Shown in pieces: positions 45,994-54,194 of a stretch of DNA of 64,000 nucleotides. The position numbers were made by a program, and so were the translations under genes. The stretch spans positions 124,001-188,000 of the forward strand of contig CANMFO010000001.1 of the NCBI GenBank assembly GCA_947497245.1. Direction: 5' to 3'. How positions within the stretch are numbered: the first letter of the stretch is position 1; every line of letters begins with the position of its first letter. The notes beneath the pieces are model-generated. The model ran no database searches. It had not been told where the DNA came from and saw only the letters and a list, made by a program, of their open reading frames with translations. The stretch is from an uncultured Flavobacteriaceae bacterium. GTDB lineage: Bacteria > Bacteroidota > Bacteroidia > Flavobacteriales > Flavobacteriaceae.

Positions 45994-47100
45994 ATGCAGA
46001 AAACATTTCCATGGTTGGGGCTGCTATTGCTTTTTGCCTGTAGCCCCCAAGATACACCCGATGCCCTTTCGCTTGGGGAAACCCAAGAAAGCGAAGAAGA
46101 AATGTCGGAAGGAGGCGGGGCGGGCATAAATCGCGTCGAATCGATACAGGCCAGGGGCAAAGAGTACCTGCTGGCCTATTTCAAAACCTTGATCGAAAAC
46201 GAACGAATCATCGCGGGGCAACATTGCGGAAATGGTCCGGACGATATGTCCACCTATTACAATAGTTATATCGACATGTTGGCCGATGGAACGGGCAGAC
46301 ACGTGGGGCTAATGGGAGCCGACCTGGGTTTCTTTCCCAGTGTAAATTATCCGGTACAAGCGCTCATCGATCATTGGAACGAAGGTGGGCTGGTGACGCT
46401 GAGCTGGCATGCCGACAACCCTTTTGAAGACGGCTATGACGTATATTGGGATACAGTGGACAACAGGGACAAAATCAACTTGGGGGCACTGCTGAAAGGA
46501 GCGCCACCGTCACCGGCCCAGACCAGCTATAGGACCGAACTCGATCATATTGCCGGGGCTTTACAGAAACTTCGCAAAGCCGGGGTCACCGTAATTTGGA
46601 GACCCTTCCACGAAATGAACGGCGACTTTTTCTGGTGGGGTATCAACGCCCATAACAACCAGCAGACCAACCAGGCGGATTTTATAGCCCTGTGGAAGGA
46701 TCTGTACCGGACCTTGATCATCGACTACGGTCTGGACAATCTAATCTGGACCTATTCGGTCATCCCATATGGGGATTGGAACGCGGAGGTCACTGCGTTC
46801 TATCCGGGTGACGACATGGTAGATCTGGTGGGGATGGATTACTATGGAATTGCTCCCGATTTTCCCGACTACGAGGCGTTAAGGTCTCTGGGAAAGATCA
46901 TCGTCATGAGCGAAACGGGGCCCATGGACCAAGGGTGCGGCAACTGGAATGAAATGGACCTGGTACGGGAACTCCAAGGGAAGGCAGCGTATTTTTTGCA
47001 ATGGCACAGTTGGTCGGGCACTGGCGTCGCTATCAAGGACAATAAAAATACCATAGAGATGATGAACAGTGAAACGGTCATTACCCGGGACGAACTTTAG
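45994..47100 (+). CDS. GH26 beta-mannanase lipoprotein
   Basis: 368 residues, lipobox LLFAC (Cys at 16), then an acidic Gly-rich linker (ESEEEMSEGGG) that suits surface export in Bacteroidota. GH26 motifs: GQHCGNG near 75, LSWHADNP near 133, the acid/base Glu in WRPFHEMNGDFFWW near 208 and the nucleophile in VMSETGP near 306. The enzyme should cleave internal beta-1,4-mannan or a mixed glucan. No SusC/SusD or other sugar genes stand next to it, so it is not in a usual polysaccharide locus. Confidence 0.93.
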   Translation: MQKTFPWLGLLLLFACSPQDTPDALSLGETQESEEEMSEGGGAGINRVESIQARGKEYLLAYFKTLIENERIIAGQHCGNGPDDMSTYYNSYIDMLADGTGRHVGLMGADLGFFPSVNYPVQALIDHWNEGGLVTLSWHADNPFEDGYDVYWDTVDNRDKINLGALLKGAPPSPAQTSYRTELDHIAGALQKLRKAGVTVIWRPFHEMNGDFFWWGINAHNNQQTNQADFIALWKDLYRTLIIDYGLDNLIWTYSVIPYGDWNAEVTAFYPGDDMVDLVGMDYYGIAPDFPDYEALRSLGKIIVMSETGPMDQGCGNWNEMDLVRELQGKAAYFLQWHSWSGTGVAIKDNKNTIEMMNSETVITRDEL

Positions 47101-47110
47101 TCCATTCCGA

Positions 47111-48352
47111 TCAGGACAAGGCCGCATCCATCTGCTCGATCTTTCGCAATACCAGTTGCTTTTCGCTTTCAGTGGAGACCAACTGCAAAGCTAGCTGCAG
47201 GTGCTGTCTCTGCTTTTTGGTGTCCATGTCCAAATAAAGTTCCGCCATGAGCAAATGGTACAAATGGTTGTCCTTAAGATCGATTTTTAGAGCTTCTTGG
47301 ATGGCTACTTCCTTGCCATTGGCCTTGGACAGCGCATAGGTGCGGTTCAAAGCGATAACGGGCGAATACTTGATCTGCAGCAATTGGTTGTACAATTGCA
47401 GAATCTGTTCCCATTTTTCATTCGAATCGGTATTCCTGGTGTGGTGATAGGCAATGATGGCCTCTAGATGATACTTTGTGATTTTTCCGCCCCGACTGGA
47501 CCGGCCGAGATATTCCTCTCCTTTTTGGATGAGTTCCCGATCCCAGTTCGCTCGATTCTGTTCGGCATATAGAATTTGTTCTCCTTGAGCGTTGGTACGC
47601 GCCTCAAATCGGGAAGCGTGAAAACAAAAGAGCGCCATCAGGGCATTCGCCTCAGGGGCATTGGTAACCGTATTTCCCAAAACCAGATAGGTAAGACGCA
47701 TGGCCTCGACACAGAGCTCTTTTCGGACCTTCTTTTCGGAGACGGTGGTATAGTACCCTTCACTGAAAAGCAGGTACAGGACCGAGAGTACATTTCCTAG
47801 CCGGTTTTCAAGTTCCTTTGCCGGCGGTAGGGTCAGATCTATTTTCTGCTCACGCATGCGTTCCTTGGCCCGGTGCAGTCTTTTGTTAATGGTTTCCTTA
47901 TTGCTCAAGAAGGCCTTGGCAATTTCGGCCACCCCAAAACCGCATAGAATGCGCAGGGCCAGGGCAATCTGTGCTTCGGGCGATATCACCGGATTGCATA
48001 CTGCGAACAGCATCCTTAGTTGGCTGTCCTGGATATTGTGCTCGGACAGATCGACCTCCAAATCCTCCGAAGCTCCTATCCCATGCTCCAGTTCTGGCTT
48101 TACTTTTTGTTGGAACACCTGATCCCGTTTAAAACCATCACGGGCCTTGTTTTTCGCTACTTGGTAGAGCCAGGCAGTCGGATTTTTAGGTGTCCCCTTT
48201 AACCCCCAGGTCTGGGTGGCGATCAAAAAAGTCTCGCTGGCGATGTCCTCGGCCATTTGAATATTGCTAAGACCGAAGGTCTTGCACAACACGGAGACAA
48301 TCTTGCTGTATTCCGTTCGGAAGAGGTGCGGTATGAGTTCTGGGTGGTTCAC
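47111..48352 (-). CDS. ECF RNA polymerase sigma factor, ECF42-like (SigJ-type with long C-terminal domain)
   Basis: From the GTG at 48352 the protein has 413 residues; no ATG is near, so the start is provisional. Sigma-2/4 regions at about 1-170 (FRTEYSKIVSVLCKTFGL, AEDIASETFLIATQTWG, then FGVAEIAKAFLSNKETINKR). A long helical C-terminal extension with TPR-like 'LYHLLMAELYLDMD' is typical of the ECF42 group. These factors are found next to a DGPF/YCII protein, and one is directly upstream here (gap 75 bases). Confidence 0.88.
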   Translation of the reverse strand: MNHPELIPHLFRTEYSKIVSVLCKTFGLSNIQMAEDIASETFLIATQTWGLKGTPKNPTAWLYQVAKNKARDGFKRDQVFQQKVKPELEHGIGASEDLEVDLSEHNIQDSQLRMLFAVCNPVISPEAQIALALRILCGFGVAEIAKAFLSNKETINKRLHRAKERMREQKIDLTLPPAKELENRLGNVLSVLYLLFSEGYYTTVSEKKVRKELCVEAMRLTYLVLGNTVTNAPEANALMALFCFHASRFEARTNAQGEQILYAEQNRANWDRELIQKGEEYLGRSSRGGKITKYHLEAIIAYHHTRNTDSNEKWEQILQLYNQLLQIKYSPVIALNRTYALSKANGKEVAIQEALKIDLKDNHLYHLLMAELYLDMDTKKQRQHLQLALQLVSTESEKQLVLRKIEQMDAALS

Positions 48353-48427
48353 GGGCGGGCGGTCAAAATAATCTCTAAAGAAAACAAGGCCAGCCCGGGC
48401 ACCCGGACTGACCGAGGTACACAAGGG

Positions 48428-48775
48428 TTATTGGTCGAAAACCATTACGTCCCTGACCTCCACCTTTCCACCATCAATGGAAAGAATGGGACAGCCTTCG
48501 GATAATTGTACCGCTTCCTCAAGGGTATCGGCTTTTACGATGATGTATCCGCCCACAATTTCCTTCAATTCGGCATAGGGACCATCGGTCACCACACCAT
48601 CGGCATGCACCGTCTTTCCCTGGGTACCAAGGGCATTGGTACCCACAAATTTCCCCTGCGCGGCAATTCCTCCGATCCAGTCTTGCCAAATTTTCATGGT
48701 AGCCTGCATTTCTTCGGGGGTAGGTGCGGTGTTGTCGGCCTTCTCTGTTCTGAAAAGCATCATAAATTCTTTCAT
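48428..48775 (-). CDS. YCII-related (DGPF-domain) protein
   Basis: 115 residues with the DGPF-like motif (DGPYAELKEIVGGYIIV), preceded by ALGTQGKTVHADGVV. Small YCII/DGPF domains are thought to be signalling or enzymatic partners of ECF42 factors. The gene is directly before the ECF42 gene on the same strand, the known pairing. Confidence 0.9.
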   Translation of the reverse strand: MKEFMMLFRTEKADNTAPTPEEMQATMKIWQDWIGGIAAQGKFVGTNALGTQGKTVHADGVVTDGPYAELKEIVGGYIIVKADTLEEAVQLSEGCPILSIDGGKVEVRDVMVFDQ

Positions 48776-48846
48776 AATGTTTAAAATTTATTTGTTATAC
48801 CCCTATAACGATCGGATTTTGGGGAACGGGACACGCTTTTGAACTT

Positions 48847-49257
48847 TTATTGATAAAACTTTTCAGCATCCACGACCAGTGTGGTCAGTTCAACGGTATG
48901 CCCATCTGGGTCCTTGGTGTACACCGATCGGAAATAGTGATGGTCCTGTTCGGTAAAAGTAAGGCCCAAACGGGTATATTTGGCCTTTGCCTTTTCAAAA
49001 TTCCCTATGCTTAGGTGAAAAGCAAAATGATCGAGTTTTACATTTTTAGAGCCCTGGGGAAGCTCAGGATGTTCCTTGTTCGCTGGGAATAAGGCGATAC
49101 CAGATTTTCCGGCCAAAAGAAAGATGGGAAAATCGCCCCATTCTTCCAGTTGATACTTTTTTAAGCCCAGCACTTGCCGGTACCACTTTTCGGATACTTT
49201 TAGATCCTTGACCCGCAACGCGACATGGTCCAAAAAATCAATTTCAAAAGCGTCCAT
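48847..49257 (-). CDS. Glyoxalase/VOC-family protein
   Basis: 136 residues of the vicinal-oxygen-chelate fold: FLDHVALRVKDLKVSEKWY, then LDHFAFHLS, then a C-terminal DPDGHTVELTT with metal-ligand-like His and Glu. Candidates are dioxygenases or glyoxalase-like isomerases; substrate unknown. It is 71 bases upstream of the YCII gene on the same strand and may form one unit with it. Confidence 0.88.
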   Translation of the reverse strand: MDAFEIDFLDHVALRVKDLKVSEKWYRQVLGLKKYQLEEWGDFPIFLLAGKSGIALFPANKEHPELPQGSKNVKLDHFAFHLSIGNFEKAKAKYTRLGLTFTEQDHHYFRSVYTKDPDGHTVELTTLVVDAEKFYQ

Positions 49258-49395
49258 AAATTATACTTTGATGTCGTATACCCTAAAGGTACTTCTTAAA
49301 ATCAAAAAAAGGGTAGGGGGCATGTTGGCATTCCATTCAAAATGCATTCAGAACATGTCATGTAGAATATCCAAACGGATGGAAATGGAATAAGG

Positions 49396-49429
49396 AAAGG
49401 GATGCTCCTGATTGGGGTGCATCCCTTTT
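49396..49429 (-). terminator. Terminator downstream of the microprotein array
   Basis: A 10-bp stem (AAAGGGATGC at 49396-49405, GCATCCCTTT at 49419-49428) with a 13-base loop. It lies 22 bases after the last microprotein stop on the minus strand. The following minus-strand sequence is only moderately T-rich. Confidence 0.65.
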
Positions 49430-49450
49430 CGTCATGTGTTCGGCCCGGTA

Positions 49451-49564
49451 CTATCGAAGGTACTGTGTCGGTGCCGACCAGCGTATCCGCTTGCTGTCCT
49501 GGAAATTGGAACGGAAGGCGAACCTTCTGGATTCTGTTTGTGTTTGAACGGTAAATGTTTTCAT
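49451..49564 (-). CDS. Microprotein C of a tandem array (37 aa)
   Basis: ATG at 49564, stop at 49451; 37 residues, basic (MKTFTVQTQTESRRFAFR..., ending WSAPTQYLR). It has exactly the length of copies A and B, and aligns without gaps at 13 of 37 positions, including MK, T8, TES (10-12), S19, F21, SKR (24-26), W29 and a terminal Arg. Aromatics are swapped at 17 and 35. The spacing from copy B (157 bases between starts) is like that between A and B (152). A frame beginning further upstream, 31 codons longer, overlaps copy B and is not preferred. No signal peptide. Confidence 0.6.
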   Translation of the reverse strand: MKTFTVQTQTESRRFAFRSNFQDSKRIRWSAPTQYLR

Positions 49565-49607
49565 GACCGGGTTTTTTAGAGGATTGATGTGCGCTTTCTG
49601 ACCGTGA

Positions 49608-49721
49608 TCAACGGTTGAAGTTCCTGTACTGGGCCCACTGTGCCCTTTTGCTCCCACTGAAGGTGGAAAAGTACTGTCCTGTTTTCGATTCTGTCGCTGT
49701 CTTAGTGCTTGTTGCTTTCAT
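49608..49721 (-). CDS. Microprotein B of a tandem array (37 aa)
   Basis: ATG at 49721, stop TGA at 49608. The product begins MKATSTKTATESKTGQYF and ends QYRNFNR. It differs from copy A at one residue (Ser5 versus Ile5). At the base level there are three differences over 114 bases, two of them silent. The bases before the ATG (TAAAAAATAGAAATT) are identical to those before copy A, so it is probably expressed in the same way. Net charge is positive, with no Cys and no predicted membrane helix. Confidence 0.65.
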   Translation of the reverse strand: MKATSTKTATESKTGQYFSTFSGSKRAQWAQYRNFNR

Positions 49722-49759
49722 AATTTCTATTTTTTAAGGGTTTTGTTGTTTTGTTCGGA

Positions 49760-49873
49760 TCAACGGTTGAAGTTCCTGTACTGGGCCCACTGTGCCCTTT
49801 TGCTCCCGCTGAAGGTGGAAAAGTACTGTCCTGTTTTCGATTCTGTCGCTGTCTTAGTGATCGTTGCTTTCAT
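49760..49873 (-). CDS. Microprotein A of a tandem array (37 aa)
   Basis: ATG at 49873, stop TGA at 49760; first of the three in transcription order. It begins MKATITKTATESKTGQYF, followed by STFSGSKRAQW, and ends NFNR: basic, rich in Thr/Ser and Lys/Arg, with aromatic residues at 17, 18, 29, 32 and 35. The conserved leader TAAAAAATAGAAATT ends directly before the ATG. I do not recognise the family. A small nucleic-acid- or ribosome-binding protein, an antimicrobial peptide and a RiPP precursor are all conceivable; nothing in the sequence selects one. Confidence 0.65.
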   Translation of the reverse strand: MKATITKTATESKTGQYFSTFSGSKRAQWAQYRNFNR

Positions 49874-50230
49874 AATTTCTATTTTTTAGTGTTGTTTTAA
49901 ATTGTTTTATACCTAGTAGACGACGAATGAATCTTTTTGTTACAGTACTATGTATAAAAAGGTACTATTTTATATATAATTTAACATATGCTAAGAACGT
50001 AATCTCTACAGATGACTGATAATCAATGTTGTACATATTTTTATTTTTAATCATATTCACAGTAAAGACTATGACTTTCACTAAAAGTTACAGCGGCGGG
50101 TCATTTTTTACCACCATTTTTAGCATGGGCAAGGGTTGTGCCATGGACAGGTCGGCACGAACCGGGTTTTCAAAGTGCGACCGGAGGCGATCAAATTTCA
50201 AAATAGGGTAGTGGCAAACTTTTCCCTGAA
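49874..50230. other. AT-rich region upstream of the microprotein array and of the cyclase
   Basis: 357 bases that must hold the promoter of the minus-strand array and of the plus-strand cyclase gene. Around 49945-49965 the AT-rich tract carries a small inverted repeat (AGTAC ... GTACT). No exact TAnnTTTG box in correct orientation was found for either side, and no further copy of the microprotein. Confidence 0.5.
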
Positions 50231-51382
50231 ATGGGATATCGCCTGGAAAACATTTTGACGGGGATATTAATTGCCTATTTTTATGGAATGGTGTTACACC
50301 CAAAATATGCCAAGCAGTTAAGACAGGCATTTGCATTTGGTTTGATATGGATGGCATTCGGACTGCTCTATGTATTTCTGGAATATGGACTCCTGGGGGG
50401 AGTCACCGAATATCCCAGTACCGGGAACAGGTACGATTTTACAAACGCCCTGGTCTTTATCGGCATAGGAAGCTTTTTTGCCGGAATGACCCAGGGCTGG
50501 ATAGAAATATCCTGGCTCGGAAAACGTTTTTCGGGTCATCCGTTCTGGAAAAAGATTTTGTTCAAAAGCATTTTCTACCTTTCCTTTATTATTTTGATAT
50601 TGGTGGTGCTGAGCATTATAAGCAATGCACAGCTTTATGGCCGTAACATTTTCGATCCCGTTATCTTAAATAGTATCACGGAGTTTATACAAAATTTTGC
50701 TTTTTGGAGCGTTGTTTTATATTCCGCGGTTGTTTTGGATATTTCCCTTTTTTATGCTGAAATGCGACATTACTTGGGTGGTGGGGTGCTTTACAATTAT
50801 TCGTTGGGCAAATACCATCGACCTAGACAGGAGACTAGAATATTCATGTTCCTTGACATGAAATCATCTACCTCGATCGCAGAGCGAATCGGACACAGGA
50901 AATACTTCGATCTTTTAAAAGCATATTATGCCGATATGACCGATGCTATTTTAGAGACTTCGGGGGAAATCTATCAATACGTCGGAGATGAAATTGTGGT
51001 GACCTGGCCCGAAAAATTCGGGATTTACAAAAACAACTGCATTCAATGTCTGGCGCTCATATCAGAAGTTTTTGAGCAGAAGCAGGATTCCTATCTACAG
51101 CGGTTCGGTTTGGTTCCGGAGTTTAAGGCCGGTTATCACATTGGGGAGGTGACCATTGGTGAGATCGGCATTATTAAGAAGGATATTATCTACACTGGGG
51201 ATGTTCTGAACACCACCGCCCGGATTCAGGCAGAGTGCAACACCTACGGGGCAAAGGCCCTCATTTCAGGAAAACTACTGGAGGAACTTCAAAAAGAGGA
51301 TCCCATTACCTTTACCCAAATCGGAACGCTTACGCTTCGGGGAAAAACGGAAGCGATCCAATTGTACAGCGTGGTTTTTTAG
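50231..51382 (+). CDS. Membrane-bound class III nucleotide cyclase
   Basis: 383 residues with about six transmembrane helices in residues 5-175 and a cyclase domain at about 200-370 (FMFLDMKSSTSIAERIG, YQYVGDEIVVTW, GYHIGEVTIGEIG, DVLNTTARIQ). The metal Asp residues are present, and the substrate-side Asp is kept in KKDIIYTGD. The usual Lys before the GD motif is Gln (IYQYVGDE), so base preference or activity is uncertain. It ends 4 bases inside the convergent gapA gene. Confidence 0.85.
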   Translation: MGYRLENILTGILIAYFYGMVLHPKYAKQLRQAFAFGLIWMAFGLLYVFLEYGLLGGVTEYPSTGNRYDFTNALVFIGIGSFFAGMTQGWIEISWLGKRFSGHPFWKKILFKSIFYLSFIILILVVLSIISNAQLYGRNIFDPVILNSITEFIQNFAFWSVVLYSAVVLDISLFYAEMRHYLGGGVLYNYSLGKYHRPRQETRIFMFLDMKSSTSIAERIGHRKYFDLLKAYYADMTDAILETSGEIYQYVGDEIVVTWPEKFGIYKNNCIQCLALISEVFEQKQDSYLQRFGLVPEFKAGYHIGEVTIGEIGIIKKDIIYTGDVLNTTARIQAECNTYGAKALISGKLLEELQKEDPITFTQIGTLTLRGKTEAIQLYSVVF

Positions 51383-52371
51383 CCTTTGATTTCCAGGATT
51401 TGCCGAATCATCTGATTGGTAAAGCCCCACTCGTTGTCGTACCAGGTCATCACCTTTAATAGATCTCCATCGACCACCCGGGTCATGCTAAGGTCCACCG
51501 TGGAGGCAAACGGGCTCTTAACGATATCCGAGGATACAATGGGCGCTGTGGTGGTGGCCAAAACAGTGGCATAGCGCGCTGTTTTGGCCTCTTCTTCAAA
51601 AATGGCGTTTACTTCCGCAGCGGTTACCGGCCGTTCCGTGACAAAGGTCATATCCGAGATAGACCCTACGGGAATGGGGACCCGGATGGCCACCCCATCG
51701 AACTTTCCAGCATATTCCGGCAGCGCTTTGGTAGTGGCAATTGCCGCTCCTGTGGTCGTGGGCACCAAATTGGCCGCTCCGGCACGTCCCATTCTAAAGT
51801 TCTTTTTGGAGGGTCCGTCGACCACGCTTTGCGAGGCGGTGTAGGCATGTACGGTGGTCATGATCGCTTTTTTGATACCGATTCTACGGCCCAAAACTTC
51901 TACCACCGGACTGATGTTGTTGGTGGTACAGCTAGCGCAGGAAAAAATGCTGGTCTTTCCGTCTTCCGAATTTACCCCATGCACCACAGTAGGGGTGTCC
52001 ACACTTTTCGTCGGAGCCGAAATGATCACGGTTTTGGCTCCCGCACTGATATGTTTTTCCGCGTCTTCGCCAGCGGTGAAGAACCCCGTACTCTCAATTA
52101 CCAGGTCGATTCCATTCTCACCCCAGGGCAGTTCCTCCGGATTTCTTTGGGTGTAATATTTGATCTTTTGTCTGTCTACGATCAGGTTTTCCGCGTCCTG
52201 GGACACTTCTTTGTCATAAATGCCATATACCGAATCATATTTGATGAGGTAGGCGATGTTTTCTATGGACACGATATCGTTGACCGCTACCAAGTCCAAT
52301 CCGGGGGTATCCAATATTACTTTGAGGGCGGCCCTCCCGATACGCCCCATTCCGTTGATTGCTATTTTCAT
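51379..52371 (-). CDS. gap: Glyceraldehyde-3-phosphate dehydrogenase
   Basis: 330 residues, with NAD-binding N-terminal GINGMGRIGR-type sequence (MKIAINGMGRIGRAAL), the catalytic Cys in FSCASCTTN near 153 and the phosphate-site motif further on (NLVPTTTGAAIA, RVPIPVGSISDM). It oxidises glyceraldehyde-3-phosphate to 1,3-bisphosphoglycerate in central carbon metabolism. Asn near residue 32 (VAVNDIV) favours NAD. Single gene on the minus strand. Confidence 0.95.
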   Translation of the reverse strand: MKIAINGMGRIGRAALKVILDTPGLDLVAVNDIVSIENIAYLIKYDSVYGIYDKEVSQDAENLIVDRQKIKYYTQRNPEELPWGENGIDLVIESTGFFTAGEDAEKHISAGAKTVIISAPTKSVDTPTVVHGVNSEDGKTSIFSCASCTTNNISPVVEVLGRRIGIKKAIMTTVHAYTASQSVVDGPSKKNFRMGRAGAANLVPTTTGAAIATTKALPEYAGKFDGVAIRVPIPVGSISDMTFVTERPVTAAEVNAIFEEEAKTARYATVLATTTAPIVSSDIVKSPFASTVDLSMTRVVDGDLLKVMTWYDNEWGFTNQMIRQILEIKG

Positions 52372-52491
52372 AGGTACTGTGTTAAGATTAATTGTTTTTG
52401 ATTATTGTACTTTCCAGTGTTCCCGTTGATAACCTCCAAGGTATCACTTTGGATCCACCCAGATATCACCGTGGCCATATATTTTTTGTTT

Positions 52492-53109
52492 TCACACGCT
52501 CTTATCGTTCGGGATCATGTTCTCCAGTTCCTGTATCCGTTTGTGCAAGGGCGCGGTGATGTTTTCCAATTGCGCTTTGGTGAAACGGGGCTGGATGTGC
52601 TGTGGACAGTTGACATCCCACGCCTCGACGGTAAAAACGATGGCCCGCTCCGGTTTGGCCCGATACGCCGGATCGGAAAGTTGCTCCATCAATTCCCTAT
52701 CGTCATGGACGACTACCGCCGTCCCCCAGATTTTTACCCGGGTCCTATTGGGATAATCCATCAAAAAAATGAAAGCCTTACCATTTTCGCTCAGATTTCC
52801 CGTTGAGATAAACTGTTTATTTCCAGAGAAATCCGCGAAGGCCAGTGTTTTGGAACCCAATACTTTTAAAAAACCCATTGGTCCTCCCCGATGTTGGATA
52901 TAGGGCTGTCCGTTGGCACTGGCCGTCCCCATATAAAATGAATCCATGGTATTTAGGAATTGGGCTATTTGCGGACTTATCTCGGCCTGCCAACCGCCTC
53001 TTTGCTCCATTTGTTCATAGCTTCTTCTGGAACGGTATTTTGTTTGAAGGGCTTTTACGGCTGGGGTAAAGGCGATATCGCTGGTATATTTTGGTTCCTC
53101 GTTTTTCAT
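52492..53109 (-). CDS. PPOX-class flavin/F420-type oxidoreductase-like protein
   Basis: 205 residues of the pyridoxamine-5'-phosphate-oxidase-like split barrel. The core is FYMGTASANGQPYIQHRGGP, then LAFADFSGNKQFIS and RVKIWGTAVVV. Such proteins bind FMN and act as small oxidoreductases. It is the last gene of the set downstream of the operator at 54616, 67 bases after the hydrolase gene. Confidence 0.85.
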   Translation of the reverse strand: MKNEEPKYTSDIAFTPAVKALQTKYRSRRSYEQMEQRGGWQAEISPQIAQFLNTMDSFYMGTASANGQPYIQHRGGPMGFLKVLGSKTLAFADFSGNKQFISTGNLSENGKAFIFLMDYPNRTRVKIWGTAVVVHDDRELMEQLSDPAYRAKPERAIVFTVEAWDVNCPQHIQPRFTKAQLENITAPLHKRIQELENMIPNDKSV

Positions 53110-53176
53110 GCGATGGGTTTTAAAGATCCGGAAGGGTGAAATTGCCCTTTTGCGGAATTTAATTCATGACGTTGGA

Positions 53177-54163
53177 CTACTTGATGTTGTTCTTGCCCAA
53201 AAACTTACGGATGTGATCCGCAATCTCTTCCCCTTTTTCCTCCAGGGCAAAGTGTCCGGTATCCAAAAGGTGCATTTCAACATTCTTCAAGTCCCTTTTG
53301 TAGGGATGTGCCCCTTCCGGAGGGAAAATGATATCGTTCTTTCCCCAAACGATCAGGGTAGGGGGTTGATGGTCCCTGAAATATTGCTGCCAATCCGGAT
53401 ATAGGGGGACATTTGTTCGGTAATCATAGAACATCGCCAACTGGATGTCGTTGTTTTCTTCCCGGCTCAAGTGCTGCAGGTCGATGTTCCAATTGTCCGG
53501 ACTGATCTTTGAAGGGTCTTGGACACCGTGTGTGTATTGCCATTTAAGCCCATCCAGGGCATGGAAACCCTCAAGGGCCTTCCCGTTTTCCAAACTAGGG
53601 TCGTTCCAATATTTTTTAATGGGACCCCAGAAGTCGCGTAGCCCTTCTTCATAGGCATTTCCATTCTGTATGATGAGCACTTCTACCCGGTCGGGATATT
53701 TGGCCGCAATTCGAAACCCGATGGGTGCGCCATAATCCATAAGATAAATACTATAGCTTTTTACCTGAAGCGCAATCAAAAACTCCTCTAAGATATGGGC
53801 CATATTGTCGAAAGTGTAGTCAAAATTGCGCATCGGAGGTTGGTCACTTCTACCGTAACCGGGGTAATCGGGTGCGAGAACATGATAATCGGACGATAGG
53901 TCCGCGATGAGGTTCCGAAACATGTGTGAAGAAGTCGGATACCCGTGCAGCAGTAAGATAGTGGGCTTTTTAAGGCTGCCCGCCTCCCGATAGAAAATTT
54001 CATGCCCGTCGATGTTCACGGTCCGGTGGTAGGTGGGTTGTTCTTCCACCGCCTTTGTCGGGCTGCTCGGCCCCCGGTCCAAATCTTTAAAAGAATATAC
54101 CAAAAGGGCAATCGTAGCGATAATGACTCCCCCGAATACTGATCGAATCGTTTTTGTTTTCAT
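53177..54163 (-). CDS. Membrane-anchored alpha/beta hydrolase (epoxide hydrolase/haloalkane dehalogenase type)
   Basis: 328 residues. A single N-terminal helix (GGVIIATIALLVYSF) anchors it or serves as a signal. The core holds HGYPTSSHMFRN, the nucleophile Asp in LMDYGAPIGFRI near 145-155, and a late catalytic His in GHFALEEKG. The pattern is that of fold members using an Asp nucleophile, so epoxide or haloalkane hydrolysis is plausible. It follows the DUF1348 gene by 31 bases. Confidence 0.85.
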   Translation of the reverse strand: MKTKTIRSVFGGVIIATIALLVYSFKDLDRGPSSPTKAVEEQPTYHRTVNIDGHEIFYREAGSLKKPTILLLHGYPTSSHMFRNLIADLSSDYHVLAPDYPGYGRSDQPPMRNFDYTFDNMAHILEEFLIALQVKSYSIYLMDYGAPIGFRIAAKYPDRVEVLIIQNGNAYEEGLRDFWGPIKKYWNDPSLENGKALEGFHALDGLKWQYTHGVQDPSKISPDNWNIDLQHLSREENNDIQLAMFYDYRTNVPLYPDWQQYFRDHQPPTLIVWGKNDIIFPPEGAHPYKRDLKNVEMHLLDTGHFALEEKGEEIADHIRKFLGKNNIK

Positions 54164-54194
54164 GATAGCTGTTGTTTACTGATTTCTAAATGGA

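Larger units (their letters stand above)
49606..49889. repeat. Direct duplication carrying microproteins A and B
   Basis: Two units, about 49606-49736 and 49758-49889, start with GATCAACGGTTG and end at a shared ATTTTTTA stretch. They are around 97% identical over about 131 bases. Each holds one microprotein gene plus its leader, so the duplication copied a complete expression unit. The intervening 20 or so bases are unrelated. Confidence 0.85.
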
